DNA of 64,000 bases from NCBI GenBank assembly GCA_043553855.1, contig CP121336.1, forward strand, positions 992,001 to 1,056,000, read 5' to 3'. The position numbers and the translations under genes are program-made. The notes below the pieces were generated by a model. That model had not been told where the DNA came from, did no database searches, and saw only the letters and a program-made list of their open reading frames with translations. The stretch is from JAUIAS01 sp030425395. Its GTDB lineage: Bacteria > Pseudomonadota > Alphaproteobacteria > Rhodobacterales > Rhodobacteraceae. Below, piece by piece: positions 42,755 through 51,948 of this stretch. Numbering within the stretch: the stretch's first letter is position 1; every line of letters begins with the position of its first letter.

Positions 42755-44323
42755 TCACGCATTGGTTTTCTGGGCAAAGGTTTCGCGCAGCACACGGTGC
42801 AGCACCTTGCCGGTTGCAGTGCGGGGCATTTCCGCTTCGGTGATGATTGAGATTGACCGCGGACGCTTGTATCCCGCTATCTTGTCTTGGGACCATGCGA
42901 TCAGATCCTCGCCAGTGACGCGCGCACCGGGGTTCAGAACCACGACAGCGTGCACCGCTTCGCCCCAAAGCGCGTGCGGCACGCCAATCACGGCGACATC
43001 CTGAACAGCCTCATGCCGCCCCAACACAGACTCGACTTCCGAAGGATAGATGTTCTCTCCTCCAGAAATGATCATGTTTTTCTTGCGGTCGACCAACCTG
43101 ATGAATCCGCTCTCGTCGCGGACGCCCATGTCGCCGACCGAGCACCAGCCGTCACGAAAGGCCTCGGCGGTTTTTTCAGGCAGGTTCCAGTAGCCAGAAA
43201 ATGTGTAGGGCGTGAGAGAAAACAATTCCCCCGGCTCTCCGTCCGGCACTTCGTTGCCATCGTCATCCAGCAAACGGATGGGGCCAGAACCAACACATTC
43301 GCGCCCAACGGATCCCAGATGGCTGAATTGTTCGTCAGGATGCAGCATCGTCACCCATCCCGCCTCTGACGAACCATAGAGCTCAAAGAGACCGGAATTC
43401 GGGAACATCTTCATGATGTCGCGTTTGGTTTCGGCCCGTGCAGGTGCCGAAGAGATCATGAGTTTGGTCATACAGTCGAGACCATCTACCCTGCGCTGTT
43501 CTTCGGGCAGAGACAGCATCATGATGTATTGAGTTGGCACCAGTGACGTAAAACTACAGCCGTAGCGTCCCATCACCGAAAGCACTTCGGCCGCGTCAAA
43601 GCTGCGGCGGGAATGGATCGTGACCTCGGCCCCGGCGTAGGCAAAAGAGCAGAAAAAGTTGAGCGAGTTCGCATGGCACATCGGCATGACCAGCAGTGCA
43701 TTGTCCGATGACCGGATCGAGAGTTCGACCTCTGTCACCAGGGCGATCATGGCCATGCCCCGATGGTTGCGAATAACACCCTTTGGCTGGCCAGTCGTGC
43801 CAGAGGTATACATCAACGTCCATGGGTCATCCGGTGTCAGGGATACGTCGGGCTTTGCGTCCAAAGCCGTATCCATCAGCCCCTCATAAGACGCCCAACC
43901 ATCAGGCACTGCACCGCCAAAATGTATGAGCCGACCGGAAGCAAGGCCAAGATCGGCGCGGATCGCTTCGATTATGGGATGCAGTCCTTCCTGTGCGATA
44001 ATTGTCTCGGCACCGCAGTCAGCAAGGATAAAGCGCGCCTCATCGGAGGTTAGGCGGAAGTTAATGGGCACGATCATGACACCGCATTTCGCGGCCGCAA
44101 CGTAGATTTCCAGCCATTCGAGACAGTTCCAGGCCAGAACGGCCACCCGGTCGCCCTTGGCCAAGCCGAGGGAAAGCAAGCCCTGAGCCAGACGATTTGC
44201 CCGGCTGTTCCACTGGGCATATGTCAGTTCCCTTTCCAGATCACGGGCAGCAATCCGGTTGGGCCGCACGCGGGTGAAGCCTTCGATGATCTCGGACATG
44301 TTCAGAATGCGGTCGTTTTGCAT
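42755..44323 (-). CDS. AMP-dependent acyl-CoA synthetase
   Basis: 522 residues with the full ANL motif set: LMYTSGTTGQPKGVI (P-loop), ELYGSSEAGWV, GWCSVGDMGVRDESGFIRLVDRKKNMIISGGENIYPSEVE, and a C-terminal PRTATGKVLHR with the A10 catalytic lysine. It forms an acyl-CoA from a carboxylic acid, ATP and CoA. Substrate unknown. It is the first gene of a two-gene set with the ThDP enzyme. A GntR/FCD regulator lies just upstream on the same strand, with a 16-bp palindrome between them. Confidence 0.92.
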   Translation of the reverse strand: MQNDRILNMSEIIEGFTRVRPNRIAARDLERELTYAQWNSRANRLAQGLLSLGLAKGDRVAVLAWNCLEWLEIYVAAAKCGVMIVPINFRLTSDEARFILADCGAETIIAQEGLHPIIEAIRADLGLASGRLIHFGGAVPDGWASYEGLMDTALDAKPDVSLTPDDPWTLMYTSGTTGQPKGVIRNHRGMAMIALVTEVELSIRSSDNALLVMPMCHANSLNFFCSFAYAGAEVTIHSRRSFDAAEVLSVMGRYGCSFTSLVPTQYIMMLSLPEEQRRVDGLDCMTKLMISSAPARAETKRDIMKMFPNSGLFELYGSSEAGWVTMLHPDEQFSHLGSVGRECVGSGPIRLLDDDGNEVPDGEPGELFSLTPYTFSGYWNLPEKTAEAFRDGWCSVGDMGVRDESGFIRLVDRKKNMIISGGENIYPSEVESVLGRHEAVQDVAVIGVPHALWGEAVHAVVVLNPGARVTGEDLIAWSQDKIAGYKRPRSISIITEAEMPRTATGKVLHRVLRETFAQKTNA

Positions 44324-44365
44324 GGCTACCTTCCAAACCGGTGCAGGAGTAGAATTTCTATCCGC

Positions 44366-44381
44366 ATTCTGAATTCAGAAT
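44366..44381. promoter_or_regulatory. Perfect 16-bp palindrome upstream of the acyl-CoA synthetase, candidate GntR operator
   Basis: ATTCTGAATTCAGAAT is a perfect palindrome 43 bases upstream of the ligase start, with a further partial copy (AATTCAG) directly after it. Its place between the GntR/FCD gene and the ligase operon suggests an operator. Confidence 0.5.
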
Positions 44382-44444
44382 TCAGTATGTCAAGAGAAAT
44401 GAAAATCCTTATATTTTGCAGAGGGTTACCAACTTCTATCGCCG

Positions 44445-45146
44445 TTATGCTTGGTCTGACTGAGTCGCGCCGCTCTCACGTTGGGCCAATGCTACAAAGA
44501 GAGCATCCTTCGCCCCCAGAATGTGCCCGGTAACCAGATCGCGCCCTTCGCTGGCTTTCCCTGCCGCCAAAAGATCGAGGATTTCGCGGTGTTGCGACCA
44601 GACAATCGGCCCACGTTCCGCGTGAAGCAAAACGGCAACCATGACCCGGCGAAGGAAATTCCAATGCATATCTGCGGCGGGGGCAATCAAAGGGTTTCCC
44701 GACATCTCGTATAGGAAGGTGTGAAACCGCACGTCCTGGCTCACCGCTTCGGCGGCACCGACATTGCGTGCCTCTTCGCCTTCGCTCAGGATCTTGTCGC
44801 CACGTCTTCGCAGATCTTCGGCAAAGGCTTTTGATCCAGCCGCTTTCTCGGCCACCAATTGAGCCGCGAGTTGATCAAAGACCAATCTGATCTGGTAATG
44901 GTGTCCGATCTGAACGGGGTCCAACGGTGCGACATAGAGCCCGCGCGTCCCGCTCTCGACGACCAAGCCGTCCATTTTCAGCAGCAGCATAGCCTGCTGA
45001 ATGGGTTGACGAGAAACCCCAAGCATTGCCGCCAATTCTTCCTGAACCAAATGCTTGCCGGGCTCCAGACTGCAATCGCAAATACTGTCCCGAATGCGAC
45101 GATACACAAGCTCGGTACGGCTGGGCGAATGCGCAAGAGGTTTCAA
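44445..45146 (-). CDS. GntR-family regulator, FadR/FCD subfamily
   Basis: 233 residues. N-terminal winged HTH (about residues 10-75: ELVYRRIRDSICDCSLEPGKHLVQEELAAMLGVSRQPIQQAMLLLKMDGLVV), followed by an FCD ligand-binding domain, with histidines (RFHTFLYEMSGNPL, HREILDLLAAG) that could bind a metal. It is probably the regulator of the ligase-ThDP pair downstream; inducers are often the acid or its CoA ester. Confidence 0.9.
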   Translation of the reverse strand: MKPLAHSPSRTELVYRRIRDSICDCSLEPGKHLVQEELAAMLGVSRQPIQQAMLLLKMDGLVVESGTRGLYVAPLDPVQIGHHYQIRLVFDQLAAQLVAEKAAGSKAFAEDLRRRGDKILSEGEEARNVGAAEAVSQDVRFHTFLYEMSGNPLIAPAADMHWNFLRRVMVAVLLHAERGPIVWSQHREILDLLAAGKASEGRDLVTGHILGAKDALFVALAQRESGATQSDQA

Positions 45147-45497
45147 GGCAATTTCCTTGTCTGGGACGTCATTGTCGTTTCAACAAGGTATGAACATTAC
45201 CGCGCACCGTCTCAAGCCATCTATTCGCAAATCATAACAGCAAAGCGAACACCGGCTGGGCAATACTGACCGGGGAACGGCGTTCCGGGGGCGAATGCGT
45301 CTTACACGGTCAACTGTGGACAAAGTTGATCGCCCACCCGCCACGATCAGCAATTTTGCCCGTTTGGCGCAATAAACGGGGAAACGGTCGAAAAAGTTGA
45401 TGCCGTGGCTTGGATTTTCTCCGAAACTACATCAGAGCGTTTACGCCTCACAATGCTTCGGCTTGCCGGCACGTCGTCAGTTGAAAGAAACACGCTA
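45147..45497. other. Divergent intergenic region
   Basis: There is no supported gene. It holds the promoters for the GntR gene (minus) and the Lrp gene (plus). Short symmetrical elements are visible, such as GGAACGGCGTTCC near 45275-45287 and a CCCGTTT...AAACGGG hairpin near 45359-45381; either could be a regulator site, without further support. Confidence 0.45.
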
Positions 45498-45989
45498 ATG
45501 AAAAAGCCGGGCCTTGATGCCACGGATATCCGTATCCTGAGTGCAGTTCAGCAGCACGGGCAACTGAGCAAAACCAGGTTGGCCGAGCTTGTGAACCTGT
45601 CGCCAACACCCTGTTGGGCAAGGCTCGACCGGCTCAAGGCGGCGGGCTACATCAAAGGCTACCATGCGGAATTGGCCTTGGATCGCATCGTCGATTTCAC
45701 GCAAGTGATTGTGACCGTTTCGCTTGGGTCCCACCGCAAAGTCGAATTCGATCGCTTCGAAAGCTATATTCGTGGGCTCGACGAGGTGGTCGATTGCATC
45801 GCGACCGGCGGAGGCATGGACTATGTGATGAAAACCGTCACCCCTAGCCTGGCCGCGTTTCAAGCGCTGATGGAAGAGATGCTGGCCACAGATCTCGCGA
45901 TAGAACGCTACATGACATACATTGCGACTCGTCAGATCAAGACCAGCCAGCCCAGTCTCGCCAAACTAACTGCCAACGTCGCAAAATAG
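45498..45989 (+). CDS. Lrp/AsnC-family transcriptional regulator
   Basis: About 163 residues from the ATG at 45498. The HTH reads LDATDIRILSAVQQHGQLSKTRLAELVNLSPTPCWARLDRLKAAGYIKGYHA, and the C-terminal ligand-binding (RAM) domain includes VIVTVSLGSHRK and ATGGGMDYVMKTVTPS. It lies 181 bases upstream of, and in the same direction as, the DmdA-like gene, so it may activate that operon in response to a small metabolite. Confidence 0.92.
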   Translation: MKKPGLDATDIRILSAVQQHGQLSKTRLAELVNLSPTPCWARLDRLKAAGYIKGYHAELALDRIVDFTQVIVTVSLGSHRKVEFDRFESYIRGLDEVVDCIATGGGMDYVMKTVTPSLAAFQALMEEMLATDLAIERYMTYIATRQIKTSQPSLAKLTANVAK

Positions 45990-46170
45990 CCGCCCAGGTC
46001 GCAAACCAACCACGCGAGACTGAACGGCCTGTAACGTGCCGAAAAATCGGTCTGAACGGTCAAAAAGACGCAGGTATTCAGGCCAAGCCACACGCGCTTT
46101 TCAAACTAAATCGTCCGCAGGTTCCAACACTGTACTGGCCGGTCAGGCCACCTGCTATAAGGGCGAAAAC

Positions 46171-47313
46171 ATGACACAGACAGACGATTTTGGTTTTGGC
46201 ACGCAAATCCGCAAATCCCCCTATTTCGATGCAACGGTTCGCTGGGGCGCGCAGGGTTTTTCTGTTTATAACCATATGTATATCCCTCGGGATTTCGGCG
46301 ATCCGGAACAGAACTTCTGGAACCTGGTGAACGAAGCAATCCTGTGCGACGTCGCGGTTGAGCGCCAAGTCGAGATTACCGGCCCGGATGCTGCAAAATT
46401 CGTGCAGATGTTGACGCCTCGCGACCTGTCGAAAATGGCCGTTGGTCAATGCAAGTATATCCTGATCACCAACGCGGATGGCGGCATTCTGAATGATCCG
46501 ATCTTGCTGCGTCTGGCGGAAAACCACTTCTGGATTTCGTTGGCCGACAGCGACATCCTGCTGTGGGCGCAAGGTGTCGCCGTGCACTCGGGCATGGACG
46601 TGCAGATCAGCGAGCCTGATGTCTCTCCGCTCCAGCTTCAGGGGCCGAATTCGGGTGCCATCATGCAAGAGCTGTTTGGCGAAGAGATCATGGATCTCAA
46701 ATACTACTGGCTGCGCGAAGTCGAACTGGACGGCATCCCGCTCATCGTGTCGCGCACCGGTTGGTCCAGCGAGTTGGGCTATGAACTTTATCTGCGTGAC
46801 GGCTCCAAGGGCGATGCGCTTTGGGAACGGATCATGGCGGCAGGCATGGCCCATGGCCTGAAGCCCGGCCACACTTCCTCTATCCGACGCATTGAAGGTG
46901 GTATGCTGTCCTATCACGCGGATGCAGACATCCACACCAACCCCTACGAGCTGGGCTTTGACCGACTGGTCAACCTTGACATGGAAGCAGATTTCATCGG
47001 CAAGGCCGCTCTGCGCCGCATCAAGGAAGAAGGCCCCAAGCGCAAGCAAGTCGGCCTCGTGATCGACTGCGACCCGCTTACCGGTCCGAACACGACGTTC
47101 TGGGCGATCCAGCAAAACGGTGAGACCGTTGGAAAAGTTACCTCTGCCGTCTATTCCCCGCGCCTTGAAAAAAACATCGCACTGGCGATGGTTGCTGTGG
47201 ACGCAGCAGTGCTGGGTGCCGAGGTGGAAGTCATCACCAAATCCGGCCCGACAAAGGCAACCGTCGTAGAACGTCCTTTCTACGACCCCAAGAAACAGAT
47301 CGCGGCAGCCTAG
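46171..47313 (+). CDS. DmdA-like/GcvT-fold methyltransferase family protein (second paralogue)
   Basis: 380 residues from the ATG at 46171, preceded by AAGGGCG. It shares with the copy at 927-2036 the segments GFSVYNHM, TGPDAAKFVQMLTPRD, MDVQISEPDVSPLQLQGP and SPRLEKN, but differs through much of the length (for example WWxREVELDGIPLIVSRTGWSSELGYELYLRDGSKGD). It is a folate-dependent methyl- or aminomethyl-transfer enzyme, DmdA-like, though possibly not a true DMSP demethylase. OsmC, crotonase and DmdB-like ligase genes follow, making a four-gene set suggestive of methylated-acid breakdown. Confidence 0.75.
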   Translation: MTQTDDFGFGTQIRKSPYFDATVRWGAQGFSVYNHMYIPRDFGDPEQNFWNLVNEAILCDVAVERQVEITGPDAAKFVQMLTPRDLSKMAVGQCKYILITNADGGILNDPILLRLAENHFWISLADSDILLWAQGVAVHSGMDVQISEPDVSPLQLQGPNSGAIMQELFGEEIMDLKYYWLREVELDGIPLIVSRTGWSSELGYELYLRDGSKGDALWERIMAAGMAHGLKPGHTSSIRRIEGGMLSYHADADIHTNPYELGFDRLVNLDMEADFIGKAALRRIKEEGPKRKQVGLVIDCDPLTGPNTTFWAIQQNGETVGKVTSAVYSPRLEKNIALAMVAVDAAVLGAEVEVITKSGPTKATVVERPFYDPKKQIAAA

Positions 47314-47397
47314 CCCTTGTGAACCATTTGCGGCGCGCTTGTCCCAATCAGGGTCGCGCGCCGCACCACCTTCTCAATTTTACCTGAGTTCTCAAAT

Positions 47398-47847
47398 ATG
47401 TCCGATCTCTCCATCGAGCTGCACTGGCAGCGCGCCGAACCCGTGTTTGCAACGGGCACCTATTCAAATGCGCATACGGTTCAAATGAACCGGTTGCACG
47501 ACATTACCGTGGACTCCGCGCCGGATTGGGGCGGAGACCCTTCCAATACCAATCCGGAACAGGCCTTGGCTTCGGCGCTTTCAAGTTGCCATATGATGAC
47601 GTTCCTCGCGCTGGCGGCCAAAGCGGGCTGGCCGGTGGCCAGCTATCACGACTATGCCGAAGCGCATCTGGGCAAGAACCCCAAAGGCCAGATGTCGGTC
47701 ACGCGAATTGATCTGCATCCGGTGGTTCGCTTCGACACGGGTTTCTCAGTCAGCGATGAAGAGCTGGCCCAGATGCAAGACCGTGCGCATCGCTATTGCT
47801 TTATTGCCAACACGCTGTCGGACAGCGTGGAAATCAACATCCGCTAA
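47398..47847 (+). CDS. OsmC-family protein
   Basis: 149 residues of the OsmC/Ohr fold. The first redox cysteine is in LSSCHMMTFLALAAKAG (about residue 63), and the second in AHRYCFIANTL (about residue 127). Such proteins reduce organic hydroperoxides or handle thiol-reactive compounds. In this operon, detoxification of a reactive sulfur or acrylyl-type intermediate is a possible role (inference). It lies 84 bases after the DmdA-like gene. Confidence 0.88.
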   Translation: MSDLSIELHWQRAEPVFATGTYSNAHTVQMNRLHDITVDSAPDWGGDPSNTNPEQALASALSSCHMMTFLALAAKAGWPVASYHDYAEAHLGKNPKGQMSVTRIDLHPVVRFDTGFSVSDEELAQMQDRAHRYCFIANTLSDSVEINIR

Positions 47848-47858
47848 GGAGCGCCCCC

Positions 47859-48659
47859 ATGACCTCGAGCCAAATTCTGCAGCGTGATCTCAGCGATGAG
47901 GGTGTTCTGCGCCTCACTTTGAATGATGTGGGTCGGCGCAATGCGTTGTCCGAAGCGATGCTGGGCGCGCTCGGTGCGGCGTTCGCCGAGGCCGGTCAGG
48001 ACCCGGCCGTGCGCGTCATCATTCTGGCGGCAAATGGGCCTGCCTTCTGCGCAGGCCACGACCTCAAGGAGATGACACAGGGACGCGCCAATGCGGACGG
48101 CGGCAAGGCTTATTTTGCATCCGTCATGTCCAAATGCTCGGGTGTCATGCAGGGCATCGTCAATTGTCCCAAACCGGTCATCGCAGAGGTGACAGGCATC
48201 GCAACGGCCGCCGGCTGCCAACTCGTGGCCAGCTGCGATTTGGCTATTGCCGCCGAAAACGCGGAGTTCAGCACTCCCGGCGTTCACATTGGCCTTTTCT
48301 GTTCCACCCCGATGGTCGCCCTGTCGCGCAACGTGGCGAACAAACATGCGATGGAAATGCTTCTGACCGGCGACATGACATCGGCTGACCGCGCCGCCGA
48401 AATCGGTCTGGTCAATCGCACCGCCAAGCTGGATGCACTCAAAGCCGAAACCATGCAACTGGCCCGCAAAATCGCGGGAAAATCCAGCATGACACTGGCA
48501 ACAGGCAAGCGGGCTTTTTACGCGCAGCGCGAAATGCCATTGGCCGAAGCTTATGACTATGCGTCACAAGTCATGGTCGAAAATATGCTTGCCAAGGATG
48601 CAGAGGAAGGTATCGGTGCCTTCATCGAAAAACGCACGCCCCAATGGCAGGATGCCTGA
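47859..48659 (+). CDS. Enoyl-CoA hydratase/isomerase family protein (DmdD-like context)
   Basis: 266 residues from the ATG at 47859, preceded by AAGGAG. Crotonase motifs: the oxyanion-hole segment PAFCAGHDLKEM (about residue 65) and ATAAGCQLVASCDLAIAAENAEFSTPGVHIGLFCST. A glutamate is present at the usual first catalytic position region (CDLAIAAENAEF). It hydrates or otherwise reacts with an enoyl-CoA. Its placement between DmdA-like/OsmC and a DmdB-like ligase is reminiscent of methylthioacryloyl-CoA hydratase DmdD. Confidence 0.88.
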   Translation: MTSSQILQRDLSDEGVLRLTLNDVGRRNALSEAMLGALGAAFAEAGQDPAVRVIILAANGPAFCAGHDLKEMTQGRANADGGKAYFASVMSKCSGVMQGIVNCPKPVIAEVTGIATAAGCQLVASCDLAIAAENAEFSTPGVHIGLFCSTPMVALSRNVANKHAMEMLLTGDMTSADRAAEIGLVNRTAKLDALKAETMQLARKIAGKSSMTLATGKRAFYAQREMPLAEAYDYASQVMVENMLAKDAEEGIGAFIEKRTPQWQDA

Positions 48660-48663
48660 TCCG

Positions 48664-50304
48664 ATGAGCTCGAACCCCTACAACACTGATCTTGACCGCA
48701 ATCCGGCAAACCACCAACCGCTGACGCCGCTGACCTTTCTGGAACGCGCCGCCACGGTCTTTCCGGATCATACGGCGATCATCCACGGCCCCCTGCGCCG
48801 CAGCTACGCCGACTTCTATGCGCGGGCGCGGCAACTCGCTTCGGCCCTGGCCCAGCGCGGGATTGGACGGGGCGATACTGTTTCGGCCATGTTACCGAAT
48901 ACGCCTGCCATGCTCGAATGCCATTACGGCGTTCCTATGTGCGGCGGGGTCTTGCATTCGATCAACACACGGCTGGATGCAGCCATCATTGCCTTCCAGC
49001 TTGATCACGCAATGTCGAAAATCGTGATCGTCGATTCCGAATTCATGCCCTTGATGCAAGAAGCATTGGCGCTGGCCGAGGTCAGCCCATTGGTCATCCA
49101 AGTGCTGGATCCAGAGTTTGATGGATCACAGGCAACATTCGACGGACAGGATTATGACGCGTTTGTCGCGGGCGGTGACACGCAATTCGCATGGCTGATG
49201 CCAGAGGATGAGTGGGACGCCATCTCAATCAACTACACCTCGGGCACGACGGGCGACCCCAAGGGCGTCGTTTCCCACCACAGAGGCGCTTATCTTCTGG
49301 CCCAAGGAAACGCGCTGACAACATCCATGCGCAAACATGCCGTCTATCTCTGGACGCTGCCTATGTTTCATTGCAATGGATGGTGCTTTCCCTGGACGCT
49401 CTCGGCGATTATCGGCACTCATGTCTGCCTGCGGCAAGTGCGTGCCGAACCGATCTGGGCGGCGCTCAAGGATGAGAAAGTGACCCACCTGTGTGGCGCA
49501 CCGATTGTCATGTCCTTAATGATCTCCGCCCCCGCAGAGCAGCAGCGCGAACTCGATCACACGGTTCAGTTCTTTACGGCCGCCGCGCCACCGCCGGAAA
49601 AACTGCTGGCCGACATGAAAACCGCAGGCTTTGACGTCACCCATCTTTACGGGCTGACCGAGACATATGGCCCTGCGGTCGTGAATGATTGGCACGAAAA
49701 CTGGTCCTCTTTGCCAGCCTCCGAGCAAGCGCGCCTCAAATCCCGCCAAGGCGTGCGCTACCTTCCGCTTGAAGGGCTCGATGTGCTCGACCCTGAAACG
49801 CTACAGCCCGTTCCCCGTGATGGCGAAACAATGGGCGAGGTCATGTTCCGGGGCAACGTCGTGATGAAGGGCTACTTCCGCAATCCTGAAGCGACGCAAA
49901 AGGCGTTTGAGGGTGGCTGGTTCCATTCAGGCGATCTGGGCGTCGTGCATCCCGATGGCTATATTCAGCTCAAGGATCGTTCAAAGGACATCATCATTTC
50001 GGGTGGTGAAAACATTTCATCTATCGAAGTGGAAGAGGTTCTCTATAGCTACCCCGCTATAGAAATCGCGGCGGTTGTCGCCATGCCCCATGAGAAATGG
50101 GGCGAAACGCCCTGTGCCTTTATCGAAGCCAAGCCGGGCCATGACATTGACACAGACGCATTGCGCCATTGGTGTCGCGAGAAGCTTGCGGCCTATAAAG
50201 TGCCGGGAAAGTTTGTCGTCACGACCATCCCAAGAACGTCGACCGGAAAGATCCAGAAATTCGCATTGCGCGACCGGGCCAGGGATTTGGTTTCAAAAAA
50301 CTGA
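48664..50304 (+). CDS. Acyl-CoA synthetase (DmdB-like, AMP-forming)
   Basis: 546 residues from the ATG at 48664, four bases after the hydratase stop. ANL motifs: INYTSGTTGDPKGVVSHHRGAYL (P-loop), HLYGLTETYGPA, GWFHSGDLGVVHPDGYIQLKDRSKDIIISGGENISSIEVE and IPRTSTGKIQKF with the A10 lysine. The MFHCNGWCFPWTLSAI segment matches the subfamily that contains methylmercaptopropionate-CoA ligase DmdB and related medium-chain ligases. It activates a carboxylic acid to its CoA ester. Substrate probably a short substituted propionate-like acid (inference from context). Confidence 0.9.
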   Translation: MSSNPYNTDLDRNPANHQPLTPLTFLERAATVFPDHTAIIHGPLRRSYADFYARARQLASALAQRGIGRGDTVSAMLPNTPAMLECHYGVPMCGGVLHSINTRLDAAIIAFQLDHAMSKIVIVDSEFMPLMQEALALAEVSPLVIQVLDPEFDGSQATFDGQDYDAFVAGGDTQFAWLMPEDEWDAISINYTSGTTGDPKGVVSHHRGAYLLAQGNALTTSMRKHAVYLWTLPMFHCNGWCFPWTLSAIIGTHVCLRQVRAEPIWAALKDEKVTHLCGAPIVMSLMISAPAEQQRELDHTVQFFTAAAPPPEKLLADMKTAGFDVTHLYGLTETYGPAVVNDWHENWSSLPASEQARLKSRQGVRYLPLEGLDVLDPETLQPVPRDGETMGEVMFRGNVVMKGYFRNPEATQKAFEGGWFHSGDLGVVHPDGYIQLKDRSKDIIISGGENISSIEVEEVLYSYPAIEIAAVVAMPHEKWGETPCAFIEAKPGHDIDTDALRHWCREKLAAYKVPGKFVVTTIPRTSTGKIQKFALRDRARDLVSKN

Positions 50305-50552
50305 TCCGCAGTGGCAACTCTGGCCTTGGGGCAACGCCCGTCTTGGCTTGGACCATCAAAGCGTTGTCCCGAAACCGGAATGCCGCCGGTTTCGGGGCCA
50401 TCCCTTCCGGCCTTGCAAATCCGGTGCCCGAAAGGCGTCCTTGCCTGCACCCATGCCTGAAATCGCCTGAATTACGTTATCTTCGGCGCCTGCCCCATTG
50501 TTCCTGCCCCAGTGTTGCGCCCGGATGGCCCCGTCACCTCGGTCGGCCTGAC

Positions 50553-51095
50553 CTAGTAAAACCCGACCTCGCGAACATCAATTTCCGCCGCATGGTCCCG
50601 ACCGAAAGCGACCACAGCAACGGACCGGATGCTGTTAGCGATCGGTGTTGCGCGCAATAGACGACCTGACCGATCAAAGCTGTCCAACGGCAACCGCACC
50701 TCTGTCCAGTTCCCCGTGGTTTCAAAACCTGCCTGATAGTACTGCCACGGCAACCTCGTTCCTCTGGTGCGAAGGTGCACGAAATAACGTTGGTCATTTC
50801 CACGAACGACAAGGCGCACGCCGGTGAAGTTCTCTGGTGCGCCATCTGGCAGTTCCATGCGGATCTGAATGAAACCGCCATTGTTTTCGGTGCTGACACG
50901 GCCAGTCATCCGCGCATAAACCTGTTCGCCATCTCGAACAAAGGCGACCTGACCGGAGGAAACACCGCCCATGACCCCGTCGGTGAAAAACCGCCACCTC
51001 TTTTCGGGCTGAAGTTCAAAGTTCTCGATCATTGCGGTCCCCGCCAGCGCAGCCATCGGCGCGGTGAGAAGCAGAATTAGAAACAGTCGTCGCAT
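50553..51095 (-). CDS. Secreted CIA30/complex I intermediate-associated protein 30 family protein
   Basis: 180 residues from the ATG at 51095 with a signal peptide (MRRLFLILLLTAPMAALA). The galactose-binding-like CIA30 domain shows WRFFTDGVMGGVSSGQVAF, RVSTENNGGFIQIRMELP, GVRLVVRGNDQRYFVHLRT and a C-terminal RSVAVVAFGRDHAAEIDVREVGFY. In eukaryotes the family helps assemble complex I; the bacterial secreted members have no defined role. It stands alone between the converging ligase and the GST gene. Confidence 0.82.
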   Translation of the reverse strand: MRRLFLILLLTAPMAALAGTAMIENFELQPEKRWRFFTDGVMGGVSSGQVAFVRDGEQVYARMTGRVSTENNGGFIQIRMELPDGAPENFTGVRLVVRGNDQRYFVHLRTRGTRLPWQYYQAGFETTGNWTEVRLPLDSFDRSGRLLRATPIANSIRSVAVVAFGRDHAAEIDVREVGFY

Positions 51096-51213
51096 CGCCC
51101 CACACTCCGTTGACCAAATACATATAGACTGTCGCGCCACGATTTCCCGCACGCCAGCCCGGTTCTGGACATCGCCTTGCGAGAAAACCAATCAGCCTCG
51201 TGCCTGCACCTGA

Positions 51214-51948
51214 TTATGTGGTTTCGCCTTTCGACCGGGGCCTGAGCGTTTCCGCAGACTGGTTGAACAGAACCTTATTGTTATCGACCCTGTGCTGTCC
51301 CCTGTTTTGTTGCGACTTGTGCAGATCAATGGCGCGCTGGACCGCAGGACGTTCCTTGATCCGAGCACGCCAGTCGCGCACCCGAGGGAAGGCATCAAGT
51401 GAGGCACCCAGCGGTTTTGCAATGAATGCCCAAGGAAAGACGAGCATGTCGGCGATGGAATACTCCCCCAGAATGTAGGACCGCCCTTCAAGGCGGTTCT
51501 CCAGCACTCCGAGATTTCGGTCATACTCGCCAAGATAACGCTTGAACCCGTAATCTCGGGCGTCCTGCGGTGCGTAGTTGCGAAAATGGCTGAGTTGCCC
51601 CCCCATTGGCCCCTGGTTCCCGACCTGCCAGAAAAGCCACTCCATCAATTCCTTGCGGGCGCGCAGATCGGTCTGCGGAGGCGCGAATTTCTGGGTCTTG
51701 TCAGCGAGATAAAGCAAGATAGCCCCCGACTCAAAGACTGAGACCGGTTCCTTGCCCCACCCCGTTTCGGGTGCATGATCCACGATGGCTGGCATTTTGG
51801 CATTGGGGCTGATCGCCAGAAAATCAGGTGTAAACTGGTCGCCTTCACTAAGGCGCATGAGGATTGGACGATAATCGAGCCCGGTTTCCTCCAACATGAT
51901 GGCGGCCTTCCAACCGTTGGGCGTGGGCGAGAAATAGAGATCAATCAT
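51214..51948 (-). CDS. Glutathione S-transferase family protein
   Basis: 244 residues. The N-terminal thioredoxin-fold domain reads MIDLYFSPTPNGWKAAIMLEETGLDY...ISPNAKMPAIVDH...VFESGAILLYLADK, and the C-terminal helical domain has IADMLVFPWAF. It resembles the YfcG/disulfide-bond oxidoreductase type. The ATG overlaps the CoA-transferase stop (ATGA), so both are made together. It may conjugate or reduce a thiol-reactive intermediate. Confidence 0.92.
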   Translation of the reverse strand: MIDLYFSPTPNGWKAAIMLEETGLDYRPILMRLSEGDQFTPDFLAISPNAKMPAIVDHAPETGWGKEPVSVFESGAILLYLADKTQKFAPPQTDLRARKELMEWLFWQVGNQGPMGGQLSHFRNYAPQDARDYGFKRYLGEYDRNLGVLENRLEGRSYILGEYSIADMLVFPWAFIAKPLGASLDAFPRVRDWRARIKERPAVQRAIDLHKSQQNRGQHRVDNNKVLFNQSAETLRPRSKGETT

